A stretch of 64,000 nt of DNA from Bosea sp. 29B. Its GTDB lineage: Bacteria > Pseudomonadota > Alphaproteobacteria > Rhizobiales > Beijerinckiaceae. Numbering within the stretch: position 1 is the first letter of the stretch; each line of letters opens with the position of its first letter. Positions 22,706 through 31,778 of the stretch are shown piece after piece. The position numbers and the translations under genes were made by a program. The notes beneath the pieces were generated by a model. The model saw nothing but the letters and a program-made list of their open reading frames with translations, was not told the DNA's origin and made no database searches. Location of the stretch: contig NZ_LR733817.1 of NCBI RefSeq assembly GCF_902506165.1, positions 5,501,403 to 5,565,402 of the forward strand, given 5' to 3'.

Positions 22706-23560
22706 ATGGCGAACCGACCTCGCCAGGGCCTGACAGCCGGTCTTCTGATCGGACCGGCGACGGGGCTCGTCATCGTGACCTTGCTGGTTCCCCTCGCGCT
22801 GCTCGCACGCTACAGCCTCAATCGCTACGATCGCCATGCCTTCATGGTCGAGGCGCTGACGCTCGATAATTATCTGCGCTTCGTCACCGATCCATTCTAC
22901 ACGAATGTCTTCGAACGAACCGTCGGGATCGCCCTTTCGACGACAGTGCTTTGTCTCGTCCTCGCCTTCCCGATTGCCTACAGGCTGGCGCGAACGCAAA
23001 GCCGATGGAAATCGATCGGCCTGCTGGCCGTCATCCTGCCTCTCTTCATCGGGGGAACCGTGCGTGCGCTCGGATGGATGGGCGTGCTTGGTCGCGGCGG
23101 GCTCGTCGATGCCGCCTACACGGCCCTTGGCGGCCCAGGCGCCACATTGCTCTATACGACCTTCGCGGTCTCGGTCGGGATCCTGTCGATCAATCTGCCT
23201 TACATGATCCTGACCCTGCAGAGCGTGATCGAGGGCATCGACATCAGGCTCGAGGAGGCCGCGGAGAATCTGGGTGCCGATCCGGCGCGCCGGTTCTGGC
23301 ACGTCATTCTCCCGCTCTCCCTGCCCGGGATCGGGACCGGCTCGATCCTCGTCTTCATTCTGGCGATGAATGCCTACGCCACCCCTTATCTGTTGGGCGG
23401 ATCCCGTTTCCAGATGATGGCGCCGATGCTCTATCGAGAATATGCCCAGAACAACAACTGGCCGTTTGCGGCAGCGATCGCGTTCATCCTCATGATCACG
23501 ACGCTGGCCCTCACCGGCCTATCGAGCCTCGTCGTGCAGCGGCGATACAAGGGCCGATGA
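22706..23560 (+). CDS. ABC transporter permease, PotB type
   Basis: The 284-residue membrane protein starts at ATG 22706, 2 bases after the receptor stop. It shows six helices and the coupling loop EEAAENLGADPARRFWHVILPL. It forms the second half of the transmembrane channel with the permease at 19646. The family (PotB-like, often annotated for spermidine/putrescine) matches the ATPase. No disruption is seen. Confidence 0.9.
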   Translation: MANRPRQGLTAGLLIGPATGLVIVTLLVPLALLARYSLNRYDRHAFMVEALTLDNYLRFVTDPFYTNVFERTVGIALSTTVLCLVLAFPIAYRLARTQSRWKSIGLLAVILPLFIGGTVRALGWMGVLGRGGLVDAAYTALGGPGATLLYTTFAVSVGILSINLPYMILTLQSVIEGIDIRLEEAAENLGADPARRFWHVILPLSLPGIGTGSILVFILAMNAYATPYLLGGSRFQMMAPMLYREYAQNNNWPFAAAIAFILMITTLALTGLSSLVVQRRYKGR

Positions 23561-23621
23561 CCGGGCCTCGTCAGCACACCCTGTGACCATTCCCAACAGA
23601 ACGACATTCCGGAGAAAACCA

Positions 23622-24836
23622 ATGACGATCGGCGTAGGTGGTTCGAGCTTCGACGCGGAACTTGCAAAGCTCAAACCGGACATGGGCGGCGTCGAGCCGA
23701 TCACGGTTGCCGAATACAGGGAGCGCATCGTGCAAGCCCAGAAATACATGCGCGAGAACGGCTATGTAGCGCTCTACATCGATGCGACGAGCAATCTCAC
23801 CTACTTCTCCGGCATCCAGCTCAATCCGAGCGAGCGGCTGCACGCCATGGTCATCCCTGTCGAAGGCGATGTGGCCTTCATCTGCCCCGCTTTCGAAGAG
23901 CCGAAGACCCGCGAGCTCATGCTCTTCGGCCACGACGTGCGTTGCTGGGAGGAGCACGAGAATCCCGCAGCGCTCGTCATCGAGACGATACGCAGCCTGG
24001 GGCAGCTCCAGGGCGTCGTCGCGCTCGATCCGCAAACGCCCTTTTTCACGGTCGATGAGCTGAGAAAAGCAGCAGGAGCCTTCAGCTTCGCCAGTGGTGG
24101 TGCCCTGACTTCGCTATGTCGCGAGATCAAGTCCACGCACGAGCTGACGTTGATGCAGAAGGCGATGGACATCACGATGGCGGTTCATCGGGCTGCCGCC
24201 AGGGGCCTGTGCGCCGGGGTGACCACCACGGAGACGGTCGATTTTCTGGACAAGGCGCATCGCCGGCTCGGAGTGAACTGGACGAGCTGTTCGGCCCAAT
24301 TTGGAGAAGCCACGGCCTATCCTCATGGCGTCAAGCATCCGCAGGTCCTGCGCGATGGCGACATGGTGCTGATTGACATGAGTACGAAGGTCCACGGCTA
24401 CCGCTCCGACATCACCCGGAGCTTCGTGTTCGGCGAGCCGAGCGAGCGGCAAGCCCAGATATGGAATCTCGAAAAGAAGGCCCAGATGGCTGCGTTCGAT
24501 GCAGCTGTCCTCGGAGCACCTTGCGAAGCCGTCGACCGGGCGGCCCGCCGCGTCATCGAGGAAGCCGGCTTCGGTCCGGGCTACAAGGTGCCGGGCCTCC
24601 CTCACCGGACAGGGCACGGCCTCGGCATCGATGTCCACGAGACTCCCTACATGGTCAGGGGAAACAAGACACTCCTGCGCCCCGGCATGTGTTTCTCGAA
24701 CGAGCCGATGATCTGCATCTACGGCGAATTCGGCGTCCGCCTGGAGGACATCATCTACATGACCGAGGCCGGGGCGCGCTGGTTTAGCGAACCTGCGGCA
24801 TCACTGCACGATCCCTTCGGATATGAGCTTCGCTAG
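23622..24836 (+). CDS. M24-family metallopeptidase (Xaa-Pro dipeptidase-like)
   Basis: The product has 404 residues from ATG 23622 (CGGAG upstream). It has a creatinase-type N-terminal domain (NGYVALYIDATSNLTYFSGI) and a pita-bread catalytic domain with all five metal ligands: D252 and D263 (VLIDMSTKVHGYRSDITRSF), H332 (RTGHGLGIDVHE), E361 (SNEPMI) and E375 (RLEDI). Relatives include prolidases, creatinase and the ectoine hydrolase DoeA. As the last gene of an import operon it probably opens an amide or peptide bond of the imported solute. Confidence 0.87.
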   Translation: MTIGVGGSSFDAELAKLKPDMGGVEPITVAEYRERIVQAQKYMRENGYVALYIDATSNLTYFSGIQLNPSERLHAMVIPVEGDVAFICPAFEEPKTRELMLFGHDVRCWEEHENPAALVIETIRSLGQLQGVVALDPQTPFFTVDELRKAAGAFSFASGGALTSLCREIKSTHELTLMQKAMDITMAVHRAAARGLCAGVTTTETVDFLDKAHRRLGVNWTSCSAQFGEATAYPHGVKHPQVLRDGDMVLIDMSTKVHGYRSDITRSFVFGEPSERQAQIWNLEKKAQMAAFDAAVLGAPCEAVDRAARRVIEEAGFGPGYKVPGLPHRTGHGLGIDVHETPYMVRGNKTLLRPGMCFSNEPMICIYGEFGVRLEDIIYMTEAGARWFSEPAASLHDPFGYELR

Positions 24837-24854
24837 ACGCGGAAGCCTAGGCTA

Positions 24855-24890
24855 AGCCCACCGTGCCTTCCACCGGAGGCACGGTGGGCT
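24855..24890. terminator. Strong 13-bp perfect hairpin after the M24 gene
   Basis: AGCCCACCGTGCC and its exact complement flank a 10-base loop, 19 bases after the stop at 24836. There is no long T run, so it may act as a bidirectional terminator or as an mRNA 3'-end stabiliser. Confidence 0.55.
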
Positions 24891-25457
24891 GCTTCAGACT
24901 TTCCAACTGACGATGGCATCCGGCGATACACGCGTCTTCAGATGCCTGAGTCTCCGAAGCCCTCGATTGGACGGGCGATCGGGCCAAGCCCCAGTATCAC
25001 GTAGGGTCGTGAGCTCGCACCCGCCCTGCGCCGCTTAGCAGACCAAGCGAGTGTTTTCGGACGCTCGGTCTGGCCTTGGCGCCCCCCGCGCTGCACTGGA
25101 CCGATCTCCCTAGACAAGCTGCTGGAGCAAATGCCCGATGCTGCGTAAAATTGGGAAAGGGATGCGCCGACCTAACACTGCGATATGCAGCGGCAAGCGC
25201 CAATTGCCGGCGTTGGTGCTATGCCAAATAGCAGACACTCGCAGCGCGCAGCTCAGCTGCCCTAATCAAATTGGCAGCCATGGCCAAGGCGGCTTGGTCC
25301 GCGGACAACTCGCGAAAGGCTCGCTAGATATCGCTTGGTGTAACGGCGCTCGCCGCCATCCACGGTAACACCCGCCGAATTGCGCCGGACCGGGTTATCT
25401 GGATGAAAAGGCAGCATCCATGATCCGGCAATCGGTCTCGCGCAGTCGGTTCGTCGC
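24891..25457. other. About 570 bases without a recognisable gene
   Basis: Short open frames of 68 (24997-25203, minus) and 76 codons (25138-25368, plus) occur. They have no start context, no family-like sequence, and lower coding character than their neighbours. It may be an eroded gene lying between two convergent operons. Confidence 0.5.
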
Positions 25458-26714
25458 TCAGCGCTTCGATACGGCGAAGCTGGCGCCGATCGTCAGCAAG
25501 GCTGCGATCGAAGCGGCTCCCAAGGCCAGCAAATAGACGAGAGGCCAACCTCCGCGATCCCAAGCCGGACCTGCGGCAAATGCTCCAAGCGCTCCGCCGA
25601 TGAACATGAAGCTGGTGTAGAGGCCGTTCAGGCGCCCGCGCGCCTCGGGCTGGAGCATGTTGATCGCGTGGCGCCCGATGATCTGGTCGCCGGTGACACC
25701 AAGACTGAGCAGGAACGCGGCAATGCCGAGCAATGCAAGCGACAGGGTTGGCATAGCCCTGAGCGGAAGCAGCCCCCCAGCCCCGTCTGCCACGGCCACC
25801 AGCAGGAAGGCGAGCACGACCGCCCCCTGGAACAGTGGCGTCATCGTGCTCGCCTTGTTTCGGTCCGCCAGCCGCCCGGCGACAGGTGCGATCACGACTG
25901 CTCCGACGGCCGCAAGCGAGAACATCGCGAAGCCGACCTGGCCAAGCCCGTAAGGCGGGGCCGTCAGCCGTAACGCGATCGCGGTCCAGAACAGGCTGAA
26001 CGCTCCCATCAGCAGGAACTGATAGGCAGAGCGCCAGCGCAGCACCGGCTCCTGCCAGATCAACGCCCCCAGCGAGGCGATCAGCGAGCCATAGCTTGCG
26101 CCGGGCGAAGGCCGTCGTTCGGGCAACGTCTTCGCCATTGCTGCGGTCAAAACCGCGATGAGAACGGCGCTCAACGCGTAGAAGGAGCGCCAGCCGGCAA
26201 ATTCCGCCACCAGGCTGGCGAGCGGTCTCGAGAGCAGTGTGCCGACCATCAGCCCGCTCATCACATTGCCGACCACCCGGCCTCGCGCCTCAGGCGCTGC
26301 CAGCGCCGCCGCGATGGGAACGAGCATCTGGACGGCCGTCGCAGTCACGCCAAGCGCGACCGCGCTCGCCAGAAGAAGCGAGGTGGTCGGGGCGAGCGAC
26401 GTCGATACCAGCGATGCGGCACAACAAAGCAACGTCAGCAGGATCAGGCGGCGATTGGGTATGAGGTCGACCAGCGGTACTAGGAAGACCAGCCCGAGGG
26501 CATAGCCCAATAGCGTCAGGGTCGTGACCACGCTGGCCTCAGCCGGGGTCATTCCGAAGGCCGGCCCAATCAGGCCAAGCAGGGGTTGCGAAGCGAACAG
26601 GTTGAGGACCGTGATCGCGACTGCCGCCGCGAAGAATAATGTCATGCTTGGCGTCATCGCCGCCGTGTGATCAGCCGCGGTGCGGTGATGCGCTGCATTC
26701 GATGCCTCGGTCAT
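25458..26714 (-). CDS. MFS transporter (drug/sugar efflux type)
   Basis: From ATG 26714 the 418-residue protein has twelve predicted membrane helices. It has the loop 2-3 signature LGYALGLVFLVPLVDLIPNRR and a repeat in the second half (GAVVIAPVAGRLADRNK). This is the pattern of the AraJ/Bcr-like efflux branch of the major facilitator superfamily. It begins 2 bases after the stop of the NmrA-like gene, so the two are translated from one message under the divergent LysR. The exported compound cannot be predicted. Confidence 0.88.
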   Translation of the reverse strand: MTEASNAAHHRTAADHTAAMTPSMTLFFAAAVAITVLNLFASQPLLGLIGPAFGMTPAEASVVTTLTLLGYALGLVFLVPLVDLIPNRRLILLTLLCCAASLVSTSLAPTTSLLLASAVALGVTATAVQMLVPIAAALAAPEARGRVVGNVMSGLMVGTLLSRPLASLVAEFAGWRSFYALSAVLIAVLTAAMAKTLPERRPSPGASYGSLIASLGALIWQEPVLRWRSAYQFLLMGAFSLFWTAIALRLTAPPYGLGQVGFAMFSLAAVGAVVIAPVAGRLADRNKASTMTPLFQGAVVLAFLLVAVADGAGGLLPLRAMPTLSLALLGIAAFLLSLGVTGDQIIGRHAINMLQPEARGRLNGLYTSFMFIGGALGAFAAGPAWDRGGWPLVYLLALGAASIAALLTIGASFAVSKR

Positions 26715-26716
26715 TG

Positions 26717-27631
26717 TCAGCTCCGAGCCGTTATCGGTTGCGCGGCCGGGCCCGCGAGGCTTTGGCCTGTCGCTAGTTCCTGAATGAAGGCCGACAGCGT
26801 GCGCGGCTCGCGACCGAGGATCGTTCGCAAGACGAGGCCGTTGCCCGGCGCCCCATGCGCCGCATAATGCGCATGGACCTGGCGCAGCACCTCGATCTGC
26901 GCGGGGGCATATGGCAGGTTCGCTTTCGCGGCCCATGTGTCGAAGTTCGGCTCGGCGGCGGCGATGCGGCGCCCGAGAACATCGCTCATCAAGGCGACGA
27001 TCTCGTCGCGATTGGGCGACCCGTCGGCGCAAAGATCGAAGGCACCGTATGACAGACGGTTGCTGCTGAAGGCGATGGCGGCCGCTTCGGCGACGTCGCG
27101 ATAATCGACCCGGGCAACGCGCATCGTCGCCGGGAACGGCTCGGCAAAGGTCGCAGTCTTCACGATGGCGGGCCAGGCGCCGACCAGATTCTGGAAGACG
27201 TTTGTCGGCCGCAGGATCGTGTAGTCGAGCCCGGACTCGAACAGCGCCTGTTCGACGACGATCTTGCTCGCGTGATTGGGGAGCTTGGCATAAGTCGGCT
27301 GGATCACCGAGGAATAGACGAGCTTCGCCACGCCCTCCTGTCGCGCGGCGCGCACCATGTTGAGGCCCATCTCTGCCTCGTCCGGGGCGAAGGCCGGGCC
27401 GATATGAAAGACGCCCTGAACGCCGCGCACCGCCGCGAGCAGCGTGTCGGGGTGACGAAGATCGCCACGAGCCAGCTCGGTAGCGCCATTCCGTAGAGCC
27501 GCCGCGGCGGCGGCATCGTCGCGCACCAGCGCCCTAACCTTGATTCCCTTGGATCGCAGCGCGGGCGGGACGAGGCCGGCAAATCGGCCATGGGCCCCGA
27601 CAGCGAGGACGGTGTCGATCTCAGCAGTCAT
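26717..27631 (-). CDS. NmrA-like NAD(P)-binding protein
   Basis: The 304-residue protein has the N-terminal VLAVGAHGRFAG glycine motif, a slightly degenerate Rossmann loop. After it come RALVRD, GVQGVFHIGPAF, VYSSV, SKIVVEQALFESGLDYTILRPTNVFQN and a C-terminal substrate region. This follows the NmrA/HSCARG-like atypical SDR family (redox sensors and quinone or isoflavone reductase relatives). It lacks a classical catalytic Tyr-xxx-Lys. It is encoded first in a pair with the MFS exporter and divergent from the LysR gene. Confidence 0.85.
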   Translation of the reverse strand: MTAEIDTVLAVGAHGRFAGLVPPALRSKGIKVRALVRDDAAAAAALRNGATELARGDLRHPDTLLAAVRGVQGVFHIGPAFAPDEAEMGLNMVRAARQEGVAKLVYSSVIQPTYAKLPNHASKIVVEQALFESGLDYTILRPTNVFQNLVGAWPAIVKTATFAEPFPATMRVARVDYRDVAEAAAIAFSSNRLSYGAFDLCADGSPNRDEIVALMSDVLGRRIAAAEPNFDTWAAKANLPYAPAQIEVLRQVHAHYAAHGAPGNGLVLRTILGREPRTLSAFIQELATGQSLAGPAAQPITARS

Positions 27632-27708
27632 CGGCGAACTCCCTTGAACATCGTCAGCTCAATGTGAGGCTCGCAGAAAGGATTGATAATCGAGGCGCTT
27701 CGGGAGAA

Positions 27709-27731
27709 ATTATATCGAGTAACAATATAAT
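27709..27731. promoter_or_regulatory. Inverted repeat in the LysR/NmrA divergent region
   Basis: ATTATAT and ATATAAT form a 7-bp inverted repeat with a 9-base spacer in an AT-rich patch of an otherwise GC-rich region, 17 bases before the LysR start. The size fits a LysR T-N11-A box. Confidence 0.5.
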
Positions 27732-27747
27732 CGGGCTGGGCGAACTC

Positions 27748-28653
27748 ATGCATCGTCTCGAGGACCTGGAGGCGTTCGTCGCCATCCTGGACGAGGGAAG
27801 CTTCACAGCCGCGGCGCGGGCGCTACGGCGCTCCCTGCAATCGGTCAGCAGATCGCTCGCCACCCTCGAGGAGAGCATCGGCGTCGAGCTCGTGCGCCGC
27901 ACCACCCGCCGATCGCATCCGACCGAAGCGGGACGCCGCTTCTATTCGCGCATCCGGCCGGCGCTTCTCGAGATCAGCGATGCCGGCATGGAGGCCAGCA
28001 ACCAGCGCGCCGAGCCTGTCGGGCTGCTACGGATCAGCGCGCCGGTGCTGTTCGCGCCCGTCCATGTCGTCCCGGCGCTGGCCGAGTTCCTTGAGCGATA
28101 TCCGAAGATCGAGGTCGAGCTCAGCCTGAGCGATCGCTTTCTTGATCTGGTCGAGAATGGCATCGATCTGGCGGTCCGCATCGGCGACCTGCCCGATTCC
28201 GAGCTGAAGGCGCGGCGGCTCGGAGCCTTGCGCCGCGTGGTCTATGGATCACCGATGTATCTTGCCAAACATGGTCGCCCCAGCCATCCCAGCGAGCTTG
28301 CCGATCATCAATGCCTGGTGCGCCGTCTCGATGTGACGTCGGAGGCATGGCCGTTTCAGATCGACGGCGAGAGCCACACCATTCGCGTAAGCGGAAGGCT
28401 GCGGACCGACAGCACTGCCGCAACTTACTCGGCTGCTGCGCTCGGCCTGGGGCTCGGCTTCACCCCGCTCTGGCAGGTCCGCGACCTCGTCGAACGGGGC
28501 GAGCTGGAGATCGTGCTGGCCGAGTACGAGACGCAGAAGGTCCCGATCCATGCAGTGACGCCGGCAGCCAAGATTCCGCTGCCGGCCGCACGCCTCTTCG
28601 CCGAGCACCTCGCGCGACGCCTCAGCCCGACCAATCTCGAAGGACATCGATGA
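27748..28653 (+). CDS. LysR-family regulator of the NmrA-MFS pair
   Basis: ATG 27748 gives a 301-residue protein with the helix-turn-helix LDEGSFTAAARALRRSLQSVSRSLATLEE at its N-terminus, the usual position. The effector domain belongs to the CrgA/DsdC-like branch (GLLRISAPVLFAPVHVVPAL, then GIDLAVRIGDLPDSELKARRL). Longer upstream reading to 27664 would cover the operator-like repeat and is unlikely. It is divergent from the NmrA-MFS genes and probably controls them and itself. Confidence 0.87.
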   Translation: MHRLEDLEAFVAILDEGSFTAAARALRRSLQSVSRSLATLEESIGVELVRRTTRRSHPTEAGRRFYSRIRPALLEISDAGMEASNQRAEPVGLLRISAPVLFAPVHVVPALAEFLERYPKIEVELSLSDRFLDLVENGIDLAVRIGDLPDSELKARRLGALRRVVYGSPMYLAKHGRPSHPSELADHQCLVRRLDVTSEAWPFQIDGESHTIRVSGRLRTDSTAATYSAAALGLGLGFTPLWQVRDLVERGELEIVLAEYETQKVPIHAVTPAAKIPLPAARLFAEHLARRLSPTNLEGHR

Positions 28654-28722
28654 GCCCGGCAGGCAAAGCCGAATCCGCGCGCCCAGCTGACCAAAAATAG
28701 CGGCGATGCATGGTCGCGTCGG

Positions 28723-29691
28723 CTAAATCCCGCTTCGAACTCCCAAGGACGGCAGCAACCCCAGCGCATTTCCTGCCAGGATCGCATCGGTTGCCGAGTT
28801 CGGCAGCGACATGGCATCGAGCGATCTCACGGCTGCGGTCATCGCATCCTCGGGCGCGTAGGGATAATCGCTGCCGAAAAGGACATGCTCCGGTGTCGTC
28901 AATGCCAAGAGCGGGTTCAGCATAGACGGCTCGGCCGATAGGGCAGTATCGAAATACAGCGTCTGGAGCAGCGCCTTCACGCCCTCAGGGACCATCTTCT
29001 TGTAGTCCGGCCGGCGTTCGAGCCTGGCGAGGCGCCCGGCGAGGAACGGTATCGTGCCGCCGGCATGGGAGAAGATCATGCGGATCTTCGGAAACCGGCC
29101 GATCGTGCCGGAAAACAGCAGGTTGGCGATCGCACGCGTGGTGTCGAACGGGAATTCGAGGGAGGCTGCTGGCAGCCCGACCCAGCAGCCGCAGGGCGTG
29201 TCAGTCGGATGCACGAAGACCGTCGCCGCGCGACGGTTCAGCGCTTCGAAGATGGGGTCGAACAAGGGATCGCCGAGATAGCGTCCTTCGTAGTTGGTCA
29301 GCAGGCCGACGCCGTCGGCTTCAAGCTCGTCGAAGGCGCGTTCGATCTCCTTGAGGCTGGCCTCGATATCCGGCAGCGGCAGCGACGCGAAGCTGCCGAA
29401 CCGGCTCGGATGGTCGCTTCGCATCCGCGCGGCAAAATCATTGCAATGGCAGCACAGCGCCGCACGCTCGCCCTCGTCGCACTGAAACCCCGGGGCCGAG
29501 ATCGAGACGACCGCGAGCGAAACGCCATTGCGGTCCATCGCCTCGATCGACTGCTGCGGGCTCCAGGTGGGCGCCTGCCCCGAGACCAGCGTGCGGCCGA
29601 TCGCATCCGCGCCGACCAGCTCGCGATAGCGCGGCGGTATGAAATGGTGATGGATGTCGATGCGCCGTCGCATCGGCGCTGCGCCAGTCAT
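28723..29691 (-). CDS. ACMSD-like amidohydrolase/decarboxylase
   Basis: The 322-residue protein is an amidohydrolase_2 family member. It has the N-terminal metal motif RIDIHHHFIPP, then ATVFVHPTD, MIFSHAGGTIPFL and HVLFGSDYPY with the catalytic aspartate. Members include aminocarboxymuconate-semialdehyde decarboxylase, 6-methylsalicylate decarboxylase and 4-oxalomesaconate hydratase. In this operon it follows a ring-cleaving dioxygenase and a cysteine hydrolase, so decarboxylation or hydration of a ring-cleavage product is likely. It overlaps the upstream gene by 4 bases (29688-29691). Confidence 0.85.
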   Translation of the reverse strand: MTGAAPMRRRIDIHHHFIPPRYRELVGADAIGRTLVSGQAPTWSPQQSIEAMDRNGVSLAVVSISAPGFQCDEGERAALCCHCNDFAARMRSDHPSRFGSFASLPLPDIEASLKEIERAFDELEADGVGLLTNYEGRYLGDPLFDPIFEALNRRAATVFVHPTDTPCGCWVGLPAASLEFPFDTTRAIANLLFSGTIGRFPKIRMIFSHAGGTIPFLAGRLARLERRPDYKKMVPEGVKALLQTLYFDTALSAEPSMLNPLLALTTPEHVLFGSDYPYAPEDAMTAAVRSLDAMSLPNSATDAILAGNALGLLPSLGVRSGI

Positions 29692-30419
29692 CGGTTGCCG
29701 CCGGGCAACAGCGCGTCCGGGACCTGCGGATGCGCCTGCATCCCCCCGGTGACCGCCGGTCCAGCAGCCCAGGCCAGCTCGACGGCCTCTGCCGTGACCA
29801 CATCGCCGAGCAGGAAACCGACATTGGCCAGCGTGGCCTGGTGCTGCACCGCCGCGTGCGAGGCGACGGCGTCCTGCACGATTGCGACGTCGAAGCCGCG
29901 GCTATGAGCTTCGCGCAAGGTCGATTCGACGCAGACATTGGTCTGAACACCGGCGAAGACGAGGGCTTCGCGCCCAAATTCCCGCAGGTGTCGCTCCAAG
30001 TCCGGATTCGAGAAGCCGGAATAGGTGTGCTTCTCGAAGACGGTCTCGTTCGCCTCCGGCGAGACGCCGAAGAATCCCGCACCCCAGGAACCGCGCTCGC
30101 AACAGATGGCGCTGGCGCCGATCCGGCGCCGTTGCGCGATCATCGAGGGCGGGATCTCGCGCTCCTCATAGCAGGCGGTCAGCCAGATCACCGGAACCCC
30201 GGCACGCCGCGCCCTCGCCAGCAGGCCATTGAGCGGCGGCACGATGGCGGCGAGGCCGGAGACGTCCTTGCCGATACCGTCGATATAGCCGCCGGGAGCA
30301 CAGAAATCGTTCTGCATGTCGACGACGATCAGTGCGGTGCGTTGTGGCGCTAGCCGCTCCTCGACCGTCGCCAAGATGCTCCGGCTGGCGAACGCGCTGC
30401 TTTTCTCAGGTGTGGCCAT
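29688..30419 (-). CDS. Isochorismatase-family cysteine hydrolase
   Basis: The 243-residue protein shows the catalytic triad of this family: Asp34 in VVDMQNDF, Lys130 in FEKHTYSGF and Cys163 in GVQTNVCVES. The family covers maleamate amidohydrolase, N-carbamoylsarcosine amidase, ureidoacrylate hydrolase and nicotinamidase. Because it sits between a LigAB dioxygenase and an ACMSD-like enzyme, an amide or carbamoyl cleavage in the breakdown of a nitrogen-bearing ring is the best guess. The start at 30419 follows the dioxygenase stop directly. Confidence 0.87.
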   Translation of the reverse strand: MATPEKSSAFASRSILATVEERLAPQRTALIVVDMQNDFCAPGGYIDGIGKDVSGLAAIVPPLNGLLARARRAGVPVIWLTACYEEREIPPSMIAQRRRIGASAICCERGSWGAGFFGVSPEANETVFEKHTYSGFSNPDLERHLREFGREALVFAGVQTNVCVESTLREAHSRGFDVAIVQDAVASHAAVQHQATLANVGFLLGDVVTAEAVELAWAAGPAVTGGMQAHPQVPDALLPGGNR

Positions 30420-30420
30420 G

Positions 30421-31260
30421 TCAGGCGAAATCCGACCAGACGCTGGCGCCGATGCCGCAACGCATCTCCGCCGACGCAACGTAGAAGACTGAGCGTGCGC
30501 CGGTGCCGCCCGCCGCCGCCATCGCCACCATCCAGGCGAGGAGCTCGGTGGTGCCGCCGCCGCCGGCATCGTTCATCCGCTCGACGGTCGCCTCGCGGAT
30601 CACCCGATCGGCGTCGCTTTCTTCCATCAGTTCGAGGAACCAGCGGTCGAACCTCGAATCCATGGTGAAGTAGCGCGGCCCGCCGGGCTCATGCGACAGC
30701 CCGCCCGTGCCCATCAGCCCTACGCGAAGGCCGGCAGGCAGGACGTCGCGCACGATCCGCCGCAATTCCTGGCCGAAGCGGATGCAATCGGCCGGCTCGG
30801 GAACCGGAGGATTGATGCAGTTCATATGGATCGGCAGGATCGGGACGTCATAGCCGAGATACCAGAGCGGCACCGACCAATTGTCGTCGAAGAGCAGGCC
30901 ATCGCCGCGATCGATCTTGTGGCCGGCCGCCATCGCCTCGCGGGCGATGATCTCCGCAATCGCCGGCCGGCCGCGGACCTGGTAGCCGGGCTGCTTCAGC
31001 CAGGCCTTGAAGAACTCGGCCGGGCCGGTCCACTCAGAGGCGCAATCGACGCGCCAGTTCGGCGGGTTCTTCAGCGGCAGGTTGAGCAGATGGTCGTTGC
31101 CGACGCCGATGATCACGTCCGGCTTCGCCGCGCGCATGATCTGGCCGAGCTCCTCATAGCCGGCCTTGATCGCCTGCTGATCGGAGACGGGGCAGGAATC
31201 GAGCCAGCCCGTTACGCCCGGCGCATGCGCCATGGCCATGATCGAAACGAACTCAGCCAT
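30421..31260 (-). CDS. Class III extradiol dioxygenase, LigB-type catalytic subunit
   Basis: The 279-residue protein begins MAEFVSIMAMAHAPGVTGW and has the metal-binding residues H12 and H57 (VGNDHLLN), the acid-base histidine in GGLSHEPGG, and a later ASAEMRCGIG segment. These are features of the LigB/GalA-like superfamily that opens catechol- or gallate-type rings with non-haem Fe(II). It uses a separate small subunit encoded just upstream (31253-31591), overlapping it by 8 bases. The substrate is not certain. A nitrogen-containing hydroxylated aromatic fits the neighbours. Confidence 0.88.
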   Translation of the reverse strand: MAEFVSIMAMAHAPGVTGWLDSCPVSDQQAIKAGYEELGQIMRAAKPDVIIGVGNDHLLNLPLKNPPNWRVDCASEWTGPAEFFKAWLKQPGYQVRGRPAIAEIIAREAMAAGHKIDRGDGLLFDDNWSVPLWYLGYDVPILPIHMNCINPPVPEPADCIRFGQELRRIVRDVLPAGLRVGLMGTGGLSHEPGGPRYFTMDSRFDRWFLELMEESDADRVIREATVERMNDAGGGGTTELLAWMVAMAAAGGTGARSVFYVASAEMRCGIGASVWSDFA

Positions 31261-31591
31261 GCGGCTTCTCCTCGCTTGAAATGTCGCGATGCTCGACGAT
31301 CTGATCGCCGAAGGAGCGGCGATAAGCTTCGGCTGCCGCACTCTTGGTCGTGTTGCCGGCTGCGCCGTGAAAGAGTCGCGTGACCTGCGGCAGGAAGTAT
31401 GGGTGCACGCCGAGCTCGCCGAGGCGCCGGACGTCGACGGCGCGGAACGCCTCGCGCTCTGCCACGCTGAGGCCATAGGCCTCCATCAGCTCTTCGAGCC
31501 GCTCCTTGAAGTGCGGCCAGACATCATTGTCGCGGCGGATGTCGAAGATCAGCCGGTTGGACGGCAGGTCTGGGTCGAATTCGTTCGCCAT
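31253..31591 (-). CDS. LigA-type small subunit of extradiol dioxygenase
   Basis: The product has 112 residues, as expected for protocatechuate-4,5-dioxygenase alpha-type subunits. It is helical, with SNRLIFDIRRDNDVWPHFKE, LSVAEREAFRAVDVRRLGELGVHPYFLPQVTRLF and an HGAAGNT segment near the end. It packs over the active site of the catalytic subunit. The gene leads the ring-cleavage operon and has GGAGA 8 bases before its ATG. Its upstream region carries an AT-rich element shared with the transporter operon. Confidence 0.88.
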   Translation of the reverse strand: MANEFDPDLPSNRLIFDIRRDNDVWPHFKERLEELMEAYGLSVAEREAFRAVDVRRLGELGVHPYFLPQVTRLFHGAAGNTTKSAAAEAYRRSFGDQIVEHRDISSEEKPHG

Positions 31592-31643
31592 CGTGAGTTC
31601 TCCTGTCAGGCGATCCTTAGCGGCCGGCATTCCCTCGTGCAAC

Positions 31644-31660
31644 AATAATTTATAAATTTT
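31644..31660 (-). promoter_or_regulatory. AT-rich operator/promoter element, dioxygenase side
   Basis: On the minus strand AAAATTTATAAATTATT lies 53 bases before the LigA-type start. The same 17-mer, with one difference, occurs before the binding-protein gene at 32583-32599, and both point toward the regulated genes. Confidence 0.55.
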
Positions 31661-31778
31661 ACACTTTTGATGCAAAATCAACTTCTTAGAAATTACCCCA
31701 TATGCACCTGATTTCGTGTATTGCAGGTGAAACTGAGTAGGCGGGCCGATCTCGATTCGCGCCCGCAAGGGGGTATGG

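Noticed and set aside
24997..25368. Short open frames in the 24.9-25.4 kb gap
   Set aside because: Neither strand shows a start signal or conserved sequence.
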